From the NCBI GenBank assembly GCA_020848995.1, contig JADLHA010000028.1, positions 1-64,000 of the forward strand: 64,000 bases of DNA, in the 5' to 3' direction. The position numbers and the translations under genes are program-made. Of the stretch, positions 9,501-18,025 are shown piece after piece. The notes under the pieces were generated by a model. The model had not been told where the DNA came from, ran no database searches, and saw only the letters and a program-made list of their open reading frames with translations. The DNA comes from Saprospiraceae bacterium (GTDB taxonomy: Bacteria; Bacteroidota; Bacteroidia; Chitinophagales; Saprospiraceae). Position 1 is the first letter of the stretch. Every line of letters starts with the position of its first letter.

Positions 9501-9890
9501 ACTTATTGGTTTAATTGATTGTATTGAGCCATTCTGCCCACGCTCCTGGGCGGGCAGTTACCGGTCCAATGATCTATTTGTTGCCTCTTGGAATAATGTT
9601 AATGATCTGAAGCTTTTTTTGGGAATTGTTTTTAAACATTGATGACTTGCCATGTGATGTGCTCCCCATGAATGTTCCGGGGTTCCCCGTTTATAATAGA
9701 GGCTCAGTAAGTCTGGTGAAGGTCATTATCGTTTTGAGATGTAAAAGTATAATTGGCAGAGGATGAGATGCATAGCCCCCATTATTCAGGTTTTTTCAGG
9801 GGAGATATGCCGCCTTTGGGCATCAGTTAGGCATTGATGGTGAAGGGTCCAGGAGGGTGGTAAATGGGTACAATGTGCTTCTTATAGAAG
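9501..9890. other. Divergent intergenic region
   Basis: About 390 bp between the divergently transcribed surface-protein and sigma-factor genes, so it should hold promoters for both. It contains a weak hairpin near 9530-9553 (CTGCCC ... GGGCAG). I find no perfect TAnnTTTG box in a position I would defend, and no open frame of interest. Confidence 0.4.
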
Positions 9891-10589
9891 ATGATCTTGA
9901 TTAACATTTTGAAAGTCAGCCACAATGACAAAATGGGTATGTTTGCATGGATCTTGTGTTCCGGATCTATGGTGGAAATTAAAAGGGGCCCATTCAGCTG
10001 GATGCTTCCCTGCAGACCTTACCAGGATGATGAAAAACTGTTAGCGGGTTTGGAGAGGGAAGAAACTCATGCCATTCAGTGTCTTTTGCTGATGGCAGAA
10101 GGTACCGTTTGGAAAACGATGAAACAATTGGGACTACAAAAGGAGTTGTTGAATGAAATTCTCCACGATGGCATGCTGATCCTTTTGAAAAGGATCAAAT
10201 CACAGGAATTTGATGCGAAGCGGTCTGGTCCCCGGACCTATTTGATTTCCGTTTGCAAAAACCTAAGTCTCAATGCTTCCAGGCTCCAGCAGCATAAACT
10301 TACGGATCAGCTCAACGAACAACTGCACGATTTTACAGAAATCGATGAACCGGACTTTGGAATGGGTGACCGGCTGAAATTGCTGAAAAACATGCTGGAG
10401 GAGCTGGGTGCTCCATGCAGGGAGCTCATTGAGCTCAAATACATCTGCGAACTCACCGATGATGAACAGATTGAAGGAGGTCTAACCATGTTTAAAAATG
10501 CAAACACGCTCAGGGTTCGTCGAAGTCAGTGTATGAAGAAACTTATTGCTCTGTCTAATAAATACAAATTGAGTTATGCACAGCTCTGA
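9891..10589 (+). CDS. Sigma-70-like RNA polymerase sigma factor (ECF-type)
   Basis: A 232-residue protein with the two-domain layout of a small sigma factor. A region 2-like helix bundle (ILHDGMLILLKRIKSQEF, then TYLISVCKNLSLNASR) is followed by a region 4-like helix-turn-helix (CRELIELKYICELTDDEQI ... NTLRVRRSQCMKKL). The start is uncertain: the first 37 residues look non-conserved and an ATG at 10002 (MLPCRPYQDDEKLLAG) gives a more typical sigma N-terminus. The 3' end overlaps the next gene by 14 bp. A second sigma/anti-sigma-like pair of the same architecture lies at 43255-44660. I infer that it transcribes a stress or envelope regulon, perhaps including the nearby CHAT gene. Confidence 0.75.
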   Translation: MILINILKVSHNDKMGMFAWILCSGSMVEIKRGPFSWMLPCRPYQDDEKLLAGLEREETHAIQCLLLMAEGTVWKTMKQLGLQKELLNEILHDGMLILLKRIKSQEFDAKRSGPRTYLISVCKNLSLNASRLQQHKLTDQLNEQLHDFTEIDEPDFGMGDRLKLLKNMLEELGAPCRELIELKYICELTDDEQIEGGLTMFKNANTLRVRRSQCMKKLIALSNKYKLSYAQL

Positions 10590-11460
10590 CGCAGAGAAAT
10601 ATGTACATGGCGAAATGGAGGGTGAGGAGCTGAGGGAATTTGAGCGTCGGCTATCACATGATGCTGACTTGCAAACAGAAGTCGCTCAGATCCGGGATTT
10701 GATCCGGGATCTTGGCCAATTGCGGCTCTCTGCCAGCATTCGGAAGGCACAGCTATACAATAAAAGACTGAAGATAATCAAATGGGGAGTTTTGGTTGCC
10801 GCGATGGGTTTGGGTTTACTTTATTTCAGCAAAAGCTACTTTGCTCAGGATCCAACATTAAGTCCTGATCATGCCATTCCCATTCCGGAAGGAGGTGGAA
10901 ACCCTGAAAGTCTAATGACGGTAGACTCGCTAAAGAAGGAATCAGGTGAGCCCCGGGGGGACAGTTTGTTGGAAGAGCGAACAGCTCCGCAAAGGGAATT
11001 GCCCGTTTTTGCCTGGCAAGACCCGCATGCTGCCAGGGAAATGGCCGACTATTATTTTCTGACACCGGAGGAATTTGCATTTGTAAGAGGTGAGGGCGCT
11101 GAGAGCCTTTTGGATTCGGCAAAAATGCAATTCAATGCGGAGGATTACCACAACGCGCTGCTTTACCTTCAACAACTGAAGAGCACGGGCCATGAAGCTC
11201 TTTTTTTTCAGGCTTTGTGCTATTTCAGACTGGGCAGGTATCCGGAAGCCAATGCGTCGTTTCTACAGGCAATAGATCAGACTTCTGACCCTGAAAAGAC
11301 GATGGAACTTGAATGGTATGGATTTTTAAATGCCCTGGCCTGCGGCAGGCCCTGCAGGAGGGGTTTCGACCAACTTTCGCAATCCATTCTCAGCCAACCC
11401 AAGCATGAGTTTCATAGCCAGGTGCAGTCGATCCTGCAAAAAAAGTTGGATAGCAGGTGA
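10576..11460 (+). CDS. Membrane-anchored TPR protein, probable anti-sigma factor
   Basis: A 294-residue bitopic membrane protein. The cytosolic N-terminus (DAEKYVHGEMEGEELREFE, with RRLSHDADLQTEV) matches the helical start of anti-sigma factors. One membrane span covers about residues 68-85. A Ser/Pro-rich linker and a periplasmic part with two TPR-like helical pairs (about 175-245: AEDYHNALLYLQQL, LGRYPEANASFLQAI) follow. It overlaps the sigma gene by 14 bp, which implies translational coupling and matched stoichiometry. The periplasmic TPRs would be the sensing or partner-binding part. No zinc-binding HxxxCxxC anti-sigma motif is visible, so the anti-sigma role rests on position and N-terminal resemblance. 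Confidence 0.65.
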   Translation: MHSSDAEKYVHGEMEGEELREFERRLSHDADLQTEVAQIRDLIRDLGQLRLSASIRKAQLYNKRLKIIKWGVLVAAMGLGLLYFSKSYFAQDPTLSPDHAIPIPEGGGNPESLMTVDSLKKESGEPRGDSLLEERTAPQRELPVFAWQDPHAAREMADYYFLTPEEFAFVRGEGAESLLDSAKMQFNAEDYHNALLYLQQLKSTGHEALFFQALCYFRLGRYPEANASFLQAIDQTSDPEKTMELEWYGFLNALACGRPCRRGFDQLSQSILSQPKHEFHSQVQSILQKKLDSR

Positions 11461-11656
11461 AGCCGGATAGGGGTGGTGAATCGCCGGCTAAGATAAAAAA
11501 TCGAAGCTAAATTGTTACATCTCATCTGACAGGACCGGGTGTTATCTTCTATTGTTTTTGTAATGGGTAACAGTGGATGTGTGGGAGTGATTTTGCTCCA
11601 CCAAAAAATTCCTCGGTAAAAAACAGAGCGAGAATGAGTGCGGAGAATGAGGGAAT

Positions 11657-14600
11657 TCATTCAACCAGCACAAAACCTGCCCATGCATAAGGATTGATAA
11701 ATCGCTCGCGCATTTCTTTTTGGGTCATTCTAAAGGCTTCGGGTATGCTGATCTTTTTATCCAGCCAGTTTTTATAAAAGCTCACCATAAATTCTTTGGT
11801 CTCCCGGTCGGGTACCTGCCACAGACTCATGATGAGGTATTTTGCTCCGGCAATTTTAAATGCGCGTTGCAATCCATAAACGCCCTCGTTGCCCTTGATG
11901 TCTCCCAATCCCGTTTCGCATGCTGATAATACGACGAGTTCGGTATTGGATAAATTCATTTGGCTGATTTCGTATGCGGTCAGGATCCCATCCTCCATGC
12001 TGGACGTTGAAGGGGATTTCCCGTTCCAATGGGGATTTGAGCCAGCCATGATTAGTCCGGATCTCATCAGGGGTTGCTCATAAGCTTTAGCTAAAAACAC
12101 AGCCCGGTTATGAATTTCGGTAGTATCTCCCTCGATGGCTTCATCGGCCACAAAGTATGCGTGTGTTGCGAAGTGCAACACCCTTGGCGATTTTTCCCTA
12201 TTTAATTCCCAGGAATGCAATGTATTTTCATTCGCCTGGTTTCTGGTAAAAATGGATACGTCATATTTCGCATTCTTAGCTATTTCTGCAAGTATTTTAA
12301 CTTCTTCTTCAGTCCATTTTAGGAATTGCCAATTATTGCGTAGCGAAATCAATTCGCTTTGTTGTTCTGTCTTCCCTGTTGAGGTTTTTTCAGAGAGTTC
12401 AATAACCGATTCTGGTGCGGACTTATCATCAGTGGATGTGGTGTTATAATTTATACCTCCATAGAGCGTGATCAGGTTGTTATCCTGATAATTTATGGGC
12501 TCGTACAACAACTCCCTGGTACTCAATAAGCGTTTTAAACGGAAAGAGTCGGCTAAAATGTGTTTCCCATCAATTTTCAGTGCATCAAAGTTGATCAAAT
12601 TGAGCAGACCGACTGGTGAAAAGTAAATTGTTTTCTTGTCTTGCAATTGCTTTTCTAAGGGTTTCCAAATGAGCTTGTAAAGTAGTTGACTTTGTTCCAC
12701 AGAGGAATTGCGCAGATTATGGCCTCTGGAAGAGCCACTGGCTGCATTTAGGATTGCTTCGACTTGATTTTCCTCAAAGAGGGTAACAAATGTGGGAATC
12801 TCCTGATCTTTAGACACGATCAAAGCGGAGTAAAGGACGCTGTCTGTCCGATAGGGATTGTAATAATTGAACCTAACAAATTCTATTGAGGCTGCGTCTT
12901 CTGACAGGATTTTCCTAATACTGCTATCAGTAATGCTCAGCATCAGGTTCCCATAACTTTTAACGGATCTGGCAAGATCTTTCTGCAAGAAGTTAACAGT
13001 ATTCGTTAAACTGTCGATGGTTGACTTTGTCCGTGCGGGATTGCTGTAATAATTTGAAATATTTCTATGAGCGGCCTTCAGCAGTTCAAGTTTGTGACTT
13101 GTTGCGGAATCTTCTGAGGCCAACTTGTACTGGTATAGCCTCGCGTTGAGTATCAATGCTTTATAGTACAATGCGTTGGTGTACAACGTTGAGTAGTTAA
13201 TCGGAATGGGCTTTGTGTCGTGAGCACCTGAATGATGAGCGATGGAAAGTAACCTGTTTTGAATGATGAGTAAATTCTCTGCATAATGGTTCAATTGCTC
13301 ATCTGACAAATACTCCACGGATTTTAATGTAAAATCCTGAGCCAATCTATTTGCATGATCCAGCATCGCAGCTGCCTTTTCAAGAGATTGGGTTTCATGG
13401 TATAGTTTACCTCTTAGTTGGAAATGCGCGATCCTGTTTTCATTTGAATATTCGAAATTGACGTTCCAGATAGAGTCAGAAGTTGCAAACAGCGTTTCAG
13501 CGACCTCCGGCTCACCGGTACGGAGAGCGACTACTGCTAAATTAGCCAGGGAGATGGCATTATACGCATGTGCCTGACCAAGATTGGCATCCCAGATTTT
13601 CTTTGCCTTTAAAAATTGCTCTCCGGCCCGCTTGTATTGTTTTCGTTCCAAAAGCAAGTTGCCAAAGCTATTCAGGCAATTGGCTAATTCGTTAGACCGG
13701 TTTTCTGGTTTATTTCTCGCCAATAAATTCATCGATTCGACATAGTATTTTTCAGCGATTTCAAATCGTTCCATGGATTTATACAATTTAGCCATACCCA
13801 AAATGTATTTACCATATTTAGGGTCATCCTTATCTTTGAGTTGCTGAAGGAGTGAATACACCTGGTTATTATATAATTCAGAAGAATTATAGTTGCCCGT
13901 GCGATGGTAAATATCCGCCAGACCGGAAAGCGCGTTCAGATAATAATAATTAGACGTAGGAGATTTAGCGAAGATCTCCTTGGCCTGTGAAAACAGTTCC
14001 TCCGCGTCTTTGAATTGTCCTAATTCAATCTTTAAATTTGCCAAGTTGGCTAAACTGACGCCATACTCCTGATGTTCTTTCCCATAGAGATATTCTTTTA
14101 ATTCGATGCTCTCTTTATAGAGCTTAACAGCGGATTCAAACCGGCCCGTTTCCTTGTATAAGATGGCAAAGTTGTTCAGAAGGTTGGCAAGATGTTGGTC
14201 AGCTTGACTACCAGCTTTAGCGAAGATGGTATGAGCCAACAGATAATGTTGTTCGGCCTCCTGATACCTATAGGTTAATTTGTACACTGATGCCAGGGAA
14301 CTAATGATTTTACCATATAAAATGTGATCGGCTCCGAGTGACTTTTTGCGGATTTCTTTGACTTCCAGATACAACTGCTCTGCTTTTGCGTAATCTGACC
14401 TTTTTTTATAGACAATTCCGAGATTTTCAAGGCAATTTGAATAGTCCGGGTGTATTTTGCCCAGAACTTGACCACGGATTTCACAGGCTTCTTCATAATA
14501 TCTTTTTGCGAGCTCTAAATCGCCAAGGAGCATTTTGACCCCTGCCAGGTTGTTGAGTGTATTGGCATATTCAGCATTCTGCCTGCCGGTATTGGCTTCG

Positions 14601-15001
14601 CGGGCATGAAGCGATTTTAAATACCATTTTTCTGCCTCCCCCAGCTGATTCATTTCGCGATATACTTTACCGGTATTGAAGCTGATGCTGCCATAGAGCG
14701 GGTGTACGATTCCCCATTTTATCCTGCAAATTTGTTCGGAGAGCTGGCTTACTTCAAGAGCTTGTTGATAGCTCTTCGTGGTTTGGTGTTGCCTCGAAAC
14801 CTGTAGGAGACTGTCAACAATGGCTACATACTTAGTGCTATCCGGTAGGGCAGCTGCTTTGTAAATCATGGCCAGACTGTCAATGCGATGGTGTAGGTTA
14901 TGGGAAGCCTGGTCTTGTGCTTGCGCCTGTGGGGCGAATAAAGCCATTTTAATGATTATGAGGAGGAGATGGTAACGTATCGATTTTTGTATAGGTGACA
15001 T
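11657..15001 (-). CDS. CHAT-domain protease with about a dozen TPRs
   Basis: A secreted protein of about 1114 residues from the ATG at 15001, which gives a good signal peptide ending near FAPQAQAQD; an ATG at 15025 adds 8 residues. Residues about 50-560 are TPRs of the kinesin-light-chain type (42-residue period, NNLAGVKMLLGDLELAKRYY style). The C-terminal 350 residues form a CHAT domain, a caspase-fold cysteine peptidase: the His is in HFATHAYF and the Cys in VLSACETGLGD, followed by GVYGLQRAFKIAGAKYLIMSLW and a terminal NPYAWAGFVLVE. The catalytic dyad is complete. It converges on the sigma/TPR pair across a 196-bp gap. The A+T content is visibly higher than in the genes at 15.5-25 kb, which may indicate transfer. 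Substrate unknown. Confidence 0.9.
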   Translation of the reverse strand: MSPIQKSIRYHLLLIIIKMALFAPQAQAQDQASHNLHHRIDSLAMIYKAAALPDSTKYVAIVDSLLQVSRQHQTTKSYQQALEVSQLSEQICRIKWGIVHPLYGSISFNTGKVYREMNQLGEAEKWYLKSLHAREANTGRQNAEYANTLNNLAGVKMLLGDLELAKRYYEEACEIRGQVLGKIHPDYSNCLENLGIVYKKRSDYAKAEQLYLEVKEIRKKSLGADHILYGKIISSLASVYKLTYRYQEAEQHYLLAHTIFAKAGSQADQHLANLLNNFAILYKETGRFESAVKLYKESIELKEYLYGKEHQEYGVSLANLANLKIELGQFKDAEELFSQAKEIFAKSPTSNYYYLNALSGLADIYHRTGNYNSSELYNNQVYSLLQQLKDKDDPKYGKYILGMAKLYKSMERFEIAEKYYVESMNLLARNKPENRSNELANCLNSFGNLLLERKQYKRAGEQFLKAKKIWDANLGQAHAYNAISLANLAVVALRTGEPEVAETLFATSDSIWNVNFEYSNENRIAHFQLRGKLYHETQSLEKAAAMLDHANRLAQDFTLKSVEYLSDEQLNHYAENLLIIQNRLLSIAHHSGAHDTKPIPINYSTLYTNALYYKALILNARLYQYKLASEDSATSHKLELLKAAHRNISNYYSNPARTKSTIDSLTNTVNFLQKDLARSVKSYGNLMLSITDSSIRKILSEDAASIEFVRFNYYNPYRTDSVLYSALIVSKDQEIPTFVTLFEENQVEAILNAASGSSRGHNLRNSSVEQSQLLYKLIWKPLEKQLQDKKTIYFSPVGLLNLINFDALKIDGKHILADSFRLKRLLSTRELLYEPINYQDNNLITLYGGINYNTTSTDDKSAPESVIELSEKTSTGKTEQQSELISLRNNWQFLKWTEEEVKILAEIAKNAKYDVSIFTRNQANENTLHSWELNREKSPRVLHFATHAYFVADEAIEGDTTEIHNRAVFLAKAYEQPLMRSGLIMAGSNPHWNGKSPSTSSMEDGILTAYEISQMNLSNTELVVLSACETGLGDIKGNEGVYGLQRAFKIAGAKYLIMSLWQVPDRETKEFMVSFYKNWLDKKISIPEAFRMTQKEMRERFINPYAWAGFVLVE

Positions 15002-15097
15002 TTCAAGCAAGTTTGGCTGCAACATAACGACAGATCCATACAGAAGTGGAAGTGATGGATATCAGTAGTCATGACAATTATGGGTGAAGTTAATGCG

Positions 15098-15374
15098 TTA
15101 AGCGTACTTCTAAAAACGCCAATTTGGGGCAGGAATGAAATGGGATGCTTTCCTTCACTTTGAGTTGAGGCTAAAGGGCTGCCGCTTCTTAACTCGTGTA
15201 GATACCAGCATGCAAGATGGAAAACGAGACAAAGTGCCGCAAAAGGAGTAATTTGGAACGGTAACTTATGATTTACAACGAAATACCGGGAAGCTGACTG
15301 ATTTGCCCCGGGCTGGGGGCGCGAGCCGTCTCGGGCGGACTGGAGCAAAGAGGAGTTATTAAAAGCGCCCTTAA
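15098..15374. mobile_element. Diverged MITE-like element, copy 4
   Basis: Left end TTAAGCGTACTTCTAAAAACGCC and reverse-complemented right end TTTAAGGGCGCTTTTAATAAC form imperfect terminal inverted repeats related to the copies at 483, 25163 and 50063. The interior keeps only fragments of the shared core (TGGAACGGTAACT ... TACAACGAA). It fills most of the 470-bp gap between the CHAT gene and the DKNYY gene. No gene is encoded. Confidence 0.5.
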
Positions 15375-15495
15375 ATTAGATAGAAAGAAGGGTCAGTAAA
15401 ATTTCATGGCATCTTGTGAGCGGAACCCTGGCAGTGAGGGCGTTTATTGAGACATAGATTATGCAGAGCCCGCAGAAGGCCTTAGATTTGGGGAA

Positions 15496-16116
15496 ATGAA
15501 GATCCAATCATTTTGGTTTTTCCTGCTGGGTTTGTTGTTGTCTTCCTGCAGTTCCGGGTACGAAAGGCAGGGCGCCAACTGGGTGTGGGTGAGCTACAAT
15601 GAACACGACGGAAAAAGGGAAATGCCCATCCTGGGTTCCGATGGCGCAAGCTTTGAGGTGTTGCAGGATGAACGCTTCGCCAAAGACCGTAGCGCCGTGT
15701 ATTTTGAAGGCAGGGTGATCACCGGTGCCGATCCGCAGCATTTTAAACTGCTCGGCGAAAGTTCGTATTCCAAAGACGGGAAGCGCGTTTTCCTCGATTG
15801 CCTGCCCCTGATCCACGCAGACCCCGCCAGCTTTGCAGTGCTGGAATACCCCTACTCAAAAGATGCCCGGAATGTCTTTTGCGGAACCCTGCCCATGAGG
15901 CTGGAACCCGGCGAAATGGAGTCCTTTACAGTCACCAATGAAGACCGGATGCTGTCGGCCACCAAATCGACTATACTGCTTACGGAATTTGTGCGGTTCA
16001 ATCCGGAGTATCAATGGCTCGACACCCTGACCCTGACCCATGTCATCGTCGGAAACTACGGGACGGCCAAGACAGCCCGGCGAAAGTTCAGTGGTTACCT
16101 CGAAGTGAAACCCTGA
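15496..16116 (+). CDS. DKNYY-family lipoprotein
   Basis: A 206-residue predicted lipoprotein with a lipobox LLLSSCSSG (Cys at residue 18). The mature part has repeated units of the DKNYY type: FAKDRSAVYFEGRVITGADPQHF, YSKDGKRVFLDCLPLIHADPASF and YSKDARNVFCG, each a K-D-x-x-x-V-[YF] core spaced by about 35 residues. The family is common in bacterial envelopes but has no established biochemical role. It stands alone, 106 bp before the 5'-nucleotidase-like gene on the same strand, so co-transcription is possible. Confidence 0.8.
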   Translation: MKIQSFWFFLLGLLLSSCSSGYERQGANWVWVSYNEHDGKREMPILGSDGASFEVLQDERFAKDRSAVYFEGRVITGADPQHFKLLGESSYSKDGKRVFLDCLPLIHADPASFAVLEYPYSKDARNVFCGTLPMRLEPGEMESFTVTNEDRMLSATKSTILLTEFVRFNPEYQWLDTLTLTHVIVGNYGTAKTARRKFSGYLEVKP

Positions 16117-16222
16117 AGCGGAGGATTGGACGCACCGACGATCTCACCCCCGGGCCAATGATCGCAAAACCCACGAACGTGGAATGCCAAATTTGTGACA
16201 TCTTCGCTTCAAATTGTAGGCT

Positions 16223-17809
16223 ATGAATCTAAGCGATCAACTTTTCAAAGGCTTCAGGTATGGCGTCGCCCTGGTCGCCCTGGCGGCAATGCTCGCGACG
16301 GGTGCCTGCACCCACCGGCTTTCCGGAGAACAGGGCAACCACAGCGGAAAGCAAACCCTGCAATTCGCCATCTTGCAACTCAACGACTTTTACGAGATCG
16401 CTCCGCTGGAAGGCGGGAAGGTCGGAGGGGCTGCGCGCATCGCAACGGTGCGCAAACGCCTGCTGCGCGAGCACCCTGGCCTGCTCACCGTGCTGGCGGG
16501 CGATTTCCTGAGTCCCTCCCTGCTCGGAACGCTGCCGTGGGAAGGCGGACGGGTGCGAGGCCGTCACATGGTGGATGTGCTCAACGCCGTAGGAATTGAC
16601 CTGGTCTGTTTTGGCAATCACGAATTTGACCTCGACGAAGCCTCGTTACTGCAGCGCATGGGGGAGTCTAAATTCGACTGGATTTCCACCAACGCCATGC
16701 ACATGAAGAATGGCAAAGCACAAGCCTTTGCCTTTACCCGCGGCGGTCAGCATACGGAAGTGCCGCGCCACCGCATCATCCGGCTGCGCGATCAAAGTGG
16801 CCGCTCGGTGCGCGTCGGTTTTGTTGCACCGTGCCTTCCGGCAAACCGTACGCCTTATGTGCACTATGAAGACTTCACCGCCAGCGTAGGCGATCAACTC
16901 GCGGCCATGAGCGACAGTGTGGATTTCGTCGTCTCCCTGAGCCACCTCAACCTCGACGACGACCTGTCTATGGCCAAGCGCTTTCCCCGCATCAACCTCA
17001 TCCTCGGAGGGCACGAGCACGAAAACATGCTCCACCGGGTGGGTAAAACGACCCTCACCAAAGCCGATGCAAATGCCAAAAGCCTCTACCTCCACGAAAT
17101 CCAATTCGATCCCGGACGCAAGACCTTCGAAATCAAATCTACCCTCATCCCTCTGAATGAACAGGTGGCACTCGACCCGGAGGTGCAGTCCGTGGTCGAA
17201 CAATGGAAGCAAACTGAATTTTCCATCATTCGCAAGATGGGCTTCAATCCGGAAGCGGTCTTATTTGCTACACCGGAAGCGTTCGATGCGCGCGAGCAGA
17301 TCGTTCGCAACGAGCAGTGCGCCATGGGATCGCTCATCGCCCGGGCTATGGGGTCGACCTGGCCAAAGACGGATGTCGCGCTTTTTAATTCGGGAAGCAT
17401 ACGCGTCGACGATGTCCTTGCCGGTAAGCTCACCCAATACGACATCCTCCGCGCTCTGCCCTACGGCGGCAAACTGGTTCTTGTAGAAATGACCGGGGCC
17501 CTGTTGCACCGCATCCTCAACACGGGTCTCAGCAACCGGGGCAGCGGAGGCTACCTCCAGTATACCGGCATCGAGCGCGACCCTGCGGGAACCTGGATCC
17601 TGCCGGATGGACCGCTAAAACCCACCACCCGCTACCGCATCGCCCTCAACGATTTCCTGCTGTCGGGAAAAGAAAAGGGATTGGATTTTCTCACGCGCAC
17701 GCATCCCGAACTCAGCATCCTGGCCGAAGGGGGAACCGAAGGTGCTCCTCAAACGGCAGGCGACATTCGCATGGCTGTCATCCACTTCATCGGTCAGGGT
17801 GGGAGGTAA
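16223..17809 (+). CDS. 5'-nucleotidase/UshA-like metallophosphatase lipoprotein
   Basis: A 528-residue lipoprotein (lipobox LATGAC, Cys near residue 28). The N-terminal calcineurin-like metallophosphatase domain has VLAGDFLSPS, FGNHEFDLDE and LILGGHEHENML, the usual metal-site motifs. The first motif is atypical: ILQLNDFYEI replaces the common DxH. The C-terminal 5'-nucleotidase domain (about 330-520) has VALFNSGSIRVDDVLAGKLT and LPYGGKLVLVEMTG, the substrate-stacking region. It probably dephosphorylates extracellular nucleotides or related phosphoesters at the envelope. The changed first motif may alter metal occupancy or may mark a distinct subfamily. Confidence 0.85.
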   Translation: MNLSDQLFKGFRYGVALVALAAMLATGACTHRLSGEQGNHSGKQTLQFAILQLNDFYEIAPLEGGKVGGAARIATVRKRLLREHPGLLTVLAGDFLSPSLLGTLPWEGGRVRGRHMVDVLNAVGIDLVCFGNHEFDLDEASLLQRMGESKFDWISTNAMHMKNGKAQAFAFTRGGQHTEVPRHRIIRLRDQSGRSVRVGFVAPCLPANRTPYVHYEDFTASVGDQLAAMSDSVDFVVSLSHLNLDDDLSMAKRFPRINLILGGHEHENMLHRVGKTTLTKADANAKSLYLHEIQFDPGRKTFEIKSTLIPLNEQVALDPEVQSVVEQWKQTEFSIIRKMGFNPEAVLFATPEAFDAREQIVRNEQCAMGSLIARAMGSTWPKTDVALFNSGSIRVDDVLAGKLTQYDILRALPYGGKLVLVEMTGALLHRILNTGLSNRGSGGYLQYTGIERDPAGTWILPDGPLKPTTRYRIALNDFLLSGKEKGLDFLTRTHPELSILAEGGTEGAPQTAGDIRMAVIHFIGQGGR

Positions 17810-18025
17810 AGACCTGCGTCGCCCATGGAAATCTTGGTTATTTTGCACCAATAAATCCCATCACCCCTGGCATCCAAAAAAAAGAGGCAAGGCATCCTTC
17901 GCCCTCAACAAACGGGCGAATCTGCATCACCGGTCCCCGGCCCGGCTGCCTGGGAGCGGTGGCTGCCTGCGCTCGTACTTGCGGTAACGGCCATCGCTTA
18001 CCTGCCGGCACTTTCGGCGGGCTTT

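Noticed and set aside
10937-11005. Possible frameshift between membrane span and TPR part of the first anti-sigma-like gene
   Set aside because: The frame is continuous, and the stretch is a Ser/Pro/Glu-rich linker typical of bitopic proteins.
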